This document shows, one piece after another, positions 58,151-64,000 of a stretch of DNA of 64,000 bases. Source of the DNA: Imbricaverruca yamaguchii. Taxonomy: Eukaryota; Arthropoda; Thecostraca; Neoverrucidae. Position 1 is the stretch's first letter; each line of letters begins with the position of its first letter. A model generated the notes under the pieces. It was given only the letters and a program-made list of their open reading frames with translations. It was not told the origin of the DNA and ran no database searches. The stretch is taken from contig JAOTOL010001598.1 of assembly GCA_034440575.1 (NCBI GenBank), positions 1,297,001 to 1,361,000 of the forward strand, read 5' to 3'. The position numbers were made by a program, and so were the translations under genes.

Positions 58151-59985
58151 GCCCGACTGTGGTCCGCCGCGACATGGTGCTACAGCTGGGTACTGGTCCG
58201 ACGTGATATGCTCCAGCTGGGTACTGTTGCAGCTGGGTACTGGCCCGACGTGGTGCTCCAGCTGGGTACTGGTCCGACGTGGTACTGCAGCTGGGTACTG
58301 GTCCGACGTGATATGCTCCAGCTGGGTGCTGTTACAGCTGGGTACTGGTCCGACGTGATACTGCAGCTGGGTACTGTTACAGCTGGGTACTGGTCCGACG
58401 TGATGCTACAGCTGGGTACTGTTACAGCTGGGTACTGGTCCGACATGGTGCTGCAGCTGGGTACTGGTCCGACGTGAACTGCAGCTGGGTACTGGTCCGA
58501 CGGGTGCTGCAGCTGGGTACTGGTCCGACGTGATACTGCAGCTGGGTACTGTTACAACTGGGTACTGGTCCGACGTGATGCTGCAGCTGGGTACTGTTGC
58601 AGCTGGGTACTGGTCCGACGTGGTGCTGCAGCTGGGTACTGGTCCGACGTGATACTGCAGCTGGGTACTGTTGCAGCTGGGTACTGGTCCGACGTGGTGC
58701 TGCAGCTGGGTACTGGTCCGACGTGATACTGCAGCTGGGTACTGTTACAGCTGGGTACTGGTCCGACGTGATGCTGCAGCTGGGTACTGGTCCGACGTGA
58801 TGCTGCAGCTGGGTACTGTTACAGCTGGGTACTGGTCCGACGTGATGCTCCAGCTGGGTACTGTTGCAGCTGGGTACTGGTCCGACGTGATGCTGCAGCT
58901 GGGTACTGTTGCAGCTGGGTACTGGTCCGACGTGATGCTGCAGCTGGGTACTGGCCCGACGTGATGCTGCAGCTGGGTACTGTTACAGCTGGGTACTGGC
59001 CCGACGTGATACTGCAGCTGGGTACTGGCCCGACAGAATGCTTCAGCTGGGTACTGTTGCAGCTGGTTACTAGCCCGACGTGGTGCTGCAGCTGGTTACT
59101 GGCCCGAAGTGATACGCAGCTGGGTACTGTTACAGCTGGGTACTGGCCCGACGTGACGCTACAGCTGGGTACTGGCCCGACGTGATGCTGCAGCTGGGTA
59201 CTGTTACAGCTGGGTACTGGTCCGACGTGATACTGCAGCTGGGTACTGGCCCGACGTGATACTGCAGCTGGGTACTGGCCCGACGTGATACTGCAGCTGG
59301 GTACTGGCCCGACGTGATGCTGCACCTGGGTACTGTTACAGCTGGGTACTGGTCCGACGTGATACTGCAGCTGGGTACTGTTACAGCTGGGTACTGGTCC
59401 GACGTGATGCTCCAGCTGGGTACTGTTACAGCTGGGTACTGGTCCGACGTGATATGCTCCAGCTGGGTACTGTTACAGCTGGGTACTGGCCCGACGTGAT
59501 GCTGCAGCTGGGTACTGTTACAGCTGGGTACTGGCCCGACGTGGTGATGCAGCCGGGTACTGGTCCGACGTGATGCTCCAGCTGGGTACTGTTGCAGCTG
59601 GGTACTGGCCCGACGTGACGCTACAGCTGGGTACTGGTCCGACGTGATGCTGCAGCTGGGTACTGTTGCAGCTGGGTACTGGCCCGACGTGATGCTGCAG
59701 CTGGGTACTGGCCTGACGTGATACTGCAGCTGGGTAATGTTGCAGTTGGTTACTGGCCCGACGTGACGCTGCAGCTGGTTACTGGCCCGAAGTGACGTTA
59801 CAGCTAGGTACTGGTCCGACGTGATGCTCCAGCTGGGTACTGTTGCAGCTGAGTACTGGTCCGACGTGATGCTCCAGCTGGGTACTGTTACAGCTGGGTA
59901 CTGGCCCGACGTGACACTGCAGCTGGGTACTGTTGCAGCTGGGTACTGTTGCAGCTGGGTACTGGCCAACTGTGGTCCGCCGCGA
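58151..59985. repeat. Composite 45-bp satellite rich in CAGCTG
   Basis: A 29-bp unit (CAGCTGGGTACTGGTCCGAC + GTGATGCTG) and a 16-bp unit (CAGCTGGGTACTGTTG/A) alternate irregularly. The array is bracketed by direct repeats of ACTGTGGTCCGCCGCGACAT at about 58156 and 59968. Confidence 0.93.
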
Positions 59986-61780
59986 CATCGTACCGGGACC
60001 GATCGGTATTGGGAGCTGACCACGGGCGACAGAAGGACCACACAGGGAAGGCCGGCACGGGACAACACGTGCTCAGGCCTGGAAAAGGTACATCCGTCCG
60101 GCGGTGAAAATGGGTAAAACCGTGGTATTTACCAGCAGAACGAAAGCATAGCTTTTGCAATTTCGTCGCTGGAAGTGGATGGAACTAAAGTGACTTGGAA
60201 AACTGTTTGCATACTATTTATTGCTGTGCTGCATCTATGCAAATATATACCCAATACATCAGTCAGTGGTTTTTAAATCATACGAATAAAATAAACCTCT
60301 CCACTAAGATTATTATTCTGCTTATACATATTCCATGGCCTATACTTTCCGAACATTGTCAACTACATTGTCATTAAAACGTTAATTTGTGGGATTAGAG
60401 CCTGCATTGTGCATAGGTCAACTAAATTCTTATCAGAGAAAAAACAACTCTGAGGATATAAATAATGTCATTGGAGTACAACTATTACAGTGGACTACAA
60501 GATTGAAACAAAGCTTAACAGTGCACACAACAGCATTGTTGTACCAGTGCATGCATGAAATTGCCTGCGTCACACAATGACATATTCAGGATCCTACAAA
60601 TGTTTTTTTTGCGCATGGAACCAAGGACACACTTAGGCCAGCTTAATAAAAAATGCAAGTAGTTTAACGGTTAACCAACTGTCATAGCGTAAAACCACTG
60701 GCGTGAAACTAGTTTTGCTCGGCCTTTTACCGGCCCTATACGTGGGCGGGCACAGACTAAGACCGCGCCAGCACACAGTTGTCTGAAGCCGGACCACTGG
60801 AGACCAACACCTGCCGGCCAGGCCAAGGACGCCGGCCAGGTGTGCCAAAGCCAGGAGCGAGTCCACGCCTGACTGCTCGCGGATCAGCACCGAACCTGTT
60901 GGGACAGATCAGAACTCAGCCGAATAGCGACGTTTCCCAGGTGGGTGCTTTCATACAACACCCACATAGAATCGATGGCTGCATCGCCAGAAAGTGTTGG
61001 CGCATGGCCCTCTGACCCGTCCCTGTCCCAGTTCCCACGTCCGGACCTGAAACCGCAACCAAGCGTCCATAGACCGGAACCGAATCGATGCCCATGTGTC
61101 CGAATACCTGGACCCAGGCGCTGCTGCGTTTTCGCAGAGAATGACTTATGCGGGAGGACTTCTCAGATCGACTTTGGACTCTGTTCTGCTGCCATCCACG
61201 TACAGCCGTGCAACAGAAGTGGCAGTAGACACCGGAGACACTGGACGGCGACCGGTCGCCGGGTGGACTCTCGCCCGCTCAGGCCGGGTTTGCTTCACCT
61301 CTGACAACATGGCGGCGGCGTGCGTGCCGCGAAGCGCCACCGCCGGACAGGATCGCCGGAATCGGAGGATCTCCGAGCGTCGCCAATGGCGGCGGACCGG
61401 TGCCCGGACAATGGACGTCAGACACGGAGCAGATGTTGGCCCTGCACGAACAGCGGCCGGTGTGCGGTGACGCGCGGCGTCACTGCCGTGACTGTCCGCT
61501 TAGCTGACCAGATCGGGCCGGACGGCTTCGTCGGAACGGCCAAGCCGATAACGGCCTAATCACTTCACTCTTTAAAAAATGCCAGGCTCACTGCTTTCCA
61601 GCCAGCTAGGTGCTGACTGTCACGGTTGGTAAAAGGCTGCAGGCGATAGGCTGTGAAAGGATGAGATACGAGGTGCATGTATGAACCAAGAAACGTGCTC
61701 CGAAGACAAATCACTTTCTAAACAGCTAAATCGCAGAAACCTAACGTTTTTTTCGGGGTGGTATCTCATAATGAACAGTT
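59986..61780. other. No gene seen; GC-rich 60740-61560
   Basis: The GC-rich part has open frames but no domain or paired splice sites that I can support. Confidence 0.35.
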
Positions 61781-62312
61781 GCAAGCAGGGGCCACTCACC
61801 TACGTTTTATATCACCAGGCTGTTCCGCATTTGTGTTTATGACAACGCTAAAATTAGCAGAAGTGCCATAAATATCCACCAGAATTAACTGTAGGTCAGC
61901 TCTTTTAGACTCAGCTGAAAAAGAGCAATTGGGGTCATTTTGGCTTCAAAACGGTTATTCTTTGGCATTACCGGTTCAAGTGAAACTCACGAAGAAAGAA
62001 GTCCGCAAAGAGTCATCGTCGTTTTCAAGGATTGAATCGTTTCGGTATGTTTTTGTTTGCAATGATTTGCAAGCGGGGGCCACTCACCTACGTTTTATAT
62101 CACCAGGTTGCTCCCCATTTGTGTTTAGGACGGTGCTAGAATTAGCAGAAGTGCCATAAATATCCACCAGAATGAACTGTAGATCAGCTCTTTTAGAATC
62201 AGCTGAAAAAGAGCAAATGGATCCATTTTGGCAACTCACGAAGAAAGAAGTCTGTAAAGGGTCATCGTTTCGGTTTTCAAGAACTGAATCGTTTCGGTAT
62301 GTTCTTTTTTTA
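61781..62312. repeat. 288-bp direct repeat, two copies
   Basis: GGCCACTCACCTACGTTTTA and ACTCACGAAGAAAGAAGTC recur about 288 bp apart (copies start at 61781 and 62069); the second copy lacks about 45 bp. Confidence 0.85.
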
Positions 62313-62509
62313 AAGCAAAGGAATACTACGAATTCGAGTTGGGCGTGTGAGATTCTGAGGTTTTCAAATTAATCCGCTCTGTTCATCTTGCCCCAGCGTG
62401 CATCAATATTCACCTCCTACACATGTTAACGGGACCAACTGCGCACTATAGCAGTGCCCATTGCACACAAAAACGGCCTCTGTGACACACAACGTCGACT
62501 CGTTCTACA

Positions 62510-64000
62510 CGCAATATCGTCCCCGCAACACAAATACCGGCCCCGCGACACACAATACAGGCCCCGCGACACACAATACCGGCCCCGCGACACACAATAC
62601 CGGCCCCGCGACACACAATACCGGCCCCGCGACACACAATACCGGCCCCGCGACACACAATACCGGCCCCGCGACACACAATACCGGCCCCGCGACACAC
62701 AATACAGGCCCCGCGACACACAATACCGGCCCCGCGACACACAATACCGGCCTAGCGACACACAATACCGGCCCCGCGACACACAATACCGGCCTAGCGA
62801 CACACAATACCGGTCCCGCGACACACAATACTGGCCCCGCGACACACAATACAGGCCCCGCGACACACAATACCGGCCCCGCGACACACAATACCGGCCC
62901 CGCGACACACAATACCGCCCCCGCACATCCCCGCGACACACAATACCGGCCCCGCGACAACAATACCGCCCCGACACACAATACCGGCCCCGCAACACAC
63001 AATACCGGCCCCGCGACACACAATACCGGCCCCGCGACACACAATACCGGCCCGCGACACACAATACCGGCCCCGCGACACACAATACCGCACCCGCGAC
63101 ACACAATACCGGCCCCGCGACACACAATACCGGCCTAGCGACACACAATACCGGCCCCGCGACACACAATACCGGCCCGCGACACACAATACCCGCCCCG
63201 CGACACACAATACCGGCCCCGTGACACACAATATCGGCCCCGCGACACACAATACCCGCCCCGCGACACACAATACCGGCCCCGCGACACACAATACCGG
63301 CCCCGCGACACACAATACCGGCCCCGCGACACACAATACCGGCCCCGCGACACACAATACCGGCCCCGCGACACACAATACCGGCCCCGCGACACACAAT
63401 ACCGGCCCCGTGACACACAATACCGGCCCCGCGACACAATACCGGCCACGCAACAGACAATACCGGCCCCGCGACACACAACATCGGTCCCGCGACGCAC
63501 AATACCGGCCCCGCAACACACAATACCGGCCCCGCGACACACAATACCGGCCCCGCGACACACAATACCGGCCCCGCGACACACAAACGGCACACAATAC
63601 CGGCCTAGCGACACACAATACCGGCCCCGCGACACACAATACCGGCCCCGCGACACACAATACCGGCCCCGCGACACACAATACCGGCCCCGCGACACAC
63701 AATACCGGCCTAGCGACACACAATACCGGCCCCGCGACACACAATACCGGCCTAGCGACACACAATACCGGCCCCGCGACACACAATACCGGCCTAGCGA
63801 CAGACAATACCTGCCCTGCGACACACAATACCGGCCCCGCGACACACAATACCGGCCTAGCGACACACAATACCGGCCCCGCGACACACAATACCGGCCT
63901 AGCGACACACAATACCGGCCTAGCGACACACAATACCGGCCCAGCGACACACAATACCGGCCCCGCGACACACAATACCGGCCTAGCGACACACAATAGT
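62510..64000. repeat. 21-bp satellite, continues past the window end
   Basis: About 70 units of ATACCGGCCCCGCGACACAC + A, with a recurring GGCCTAGCGAC variant that becomes common after 63600. The period is seven codons, which explains the very long frames on both strands. Confidence 0.95.

Noticed and set aside
62426..63996. Very long open frames (up to 400 codons) rich in GAGIVCR or RYCVSRG repeats
   Set aside because: They exist because the 21-bp satellite is a multiple of three and lacks stops in several frames on both strands.

Overview
The window looks like nuclear DNA of an invertebrate animal, probably an arthropod, though the phylum is inferred and not proven. It holds one GT-AG spliced gene with a signal peptide, intron-containing tRNA-Tyr genes, tRNA-derived SINEs with target-site duplications, decayed non-LTR retrotransposon sequence and about 12 kb of satellite arrays. 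There is no bacterial-style gene density, and nearly all long open frames are shadows of repeats whose period is a multiple of three.

Region 1 (about 9.7-26.2 kb) is a GC-rich, CpG-rich domain carrying the only protein gene I can support. It is a minus-strand gene of six inferred exons (25793 down to 10379), all joining in phase 0. It encodes a protein of about 390-419 residues: signal peptide, short cysteine-rich region (C-x3-C-x3-C-x3-C), two fibronectin type III domains, one transmembrane helix and a short tail. The cysteine region resembles the start of anosmin-1 (KAL1), but the full WAP domain and the extra FN3 domains of anosmin are absent and a membrane anchor is present, so I leave the symbol blank. 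Two oddities stand out: the transmembrane helix is written by a CTG trinucleotide run, and the splice acceptor of the second FN3 exon lies in an 83-bp triplication.

Region 2 (0-9.7 kb) is non-coding as far as I can see, with two SINE copies, short hairpin repeats and minisatellites. Region 3 (26-35.4 kb) is mostly satellite: a 47-bp array of 4 kb, an 18-bp array that appears to have grown out of the 47-bp linker, then a 51-bp array.

Region 4 (35.4-57.2 kb) is a tRNA-Tyr cluster with eight intact-looking genes and three decayed copies. Most sit in a unit of about 3.4 kb that also carries a piece of non-LTR reverse transcriptase. In that piece one conserved RT motif has been amplified into a 60-bp minisatellite. 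The unit has been duplicated in direct and inverted orientation, giving two arms of about 5 kb (roughly 43.5-48.8 and 52.2-57.2 kb) facing each other. A 23-bp satellite abuts the block at 51297 and 57158. A SINE-like insertion in one unit, with a 14-bp duplication and matching empty sites in sister units, dates that insertion after the duplication.

Region 5 (57.2-64 kb) holds a 2-kb satellite rich in CAGCTG, a GC-rich unassigned stretch, a 288-bp direct repeat and a 21-bp satellite that runs off the end of the window.
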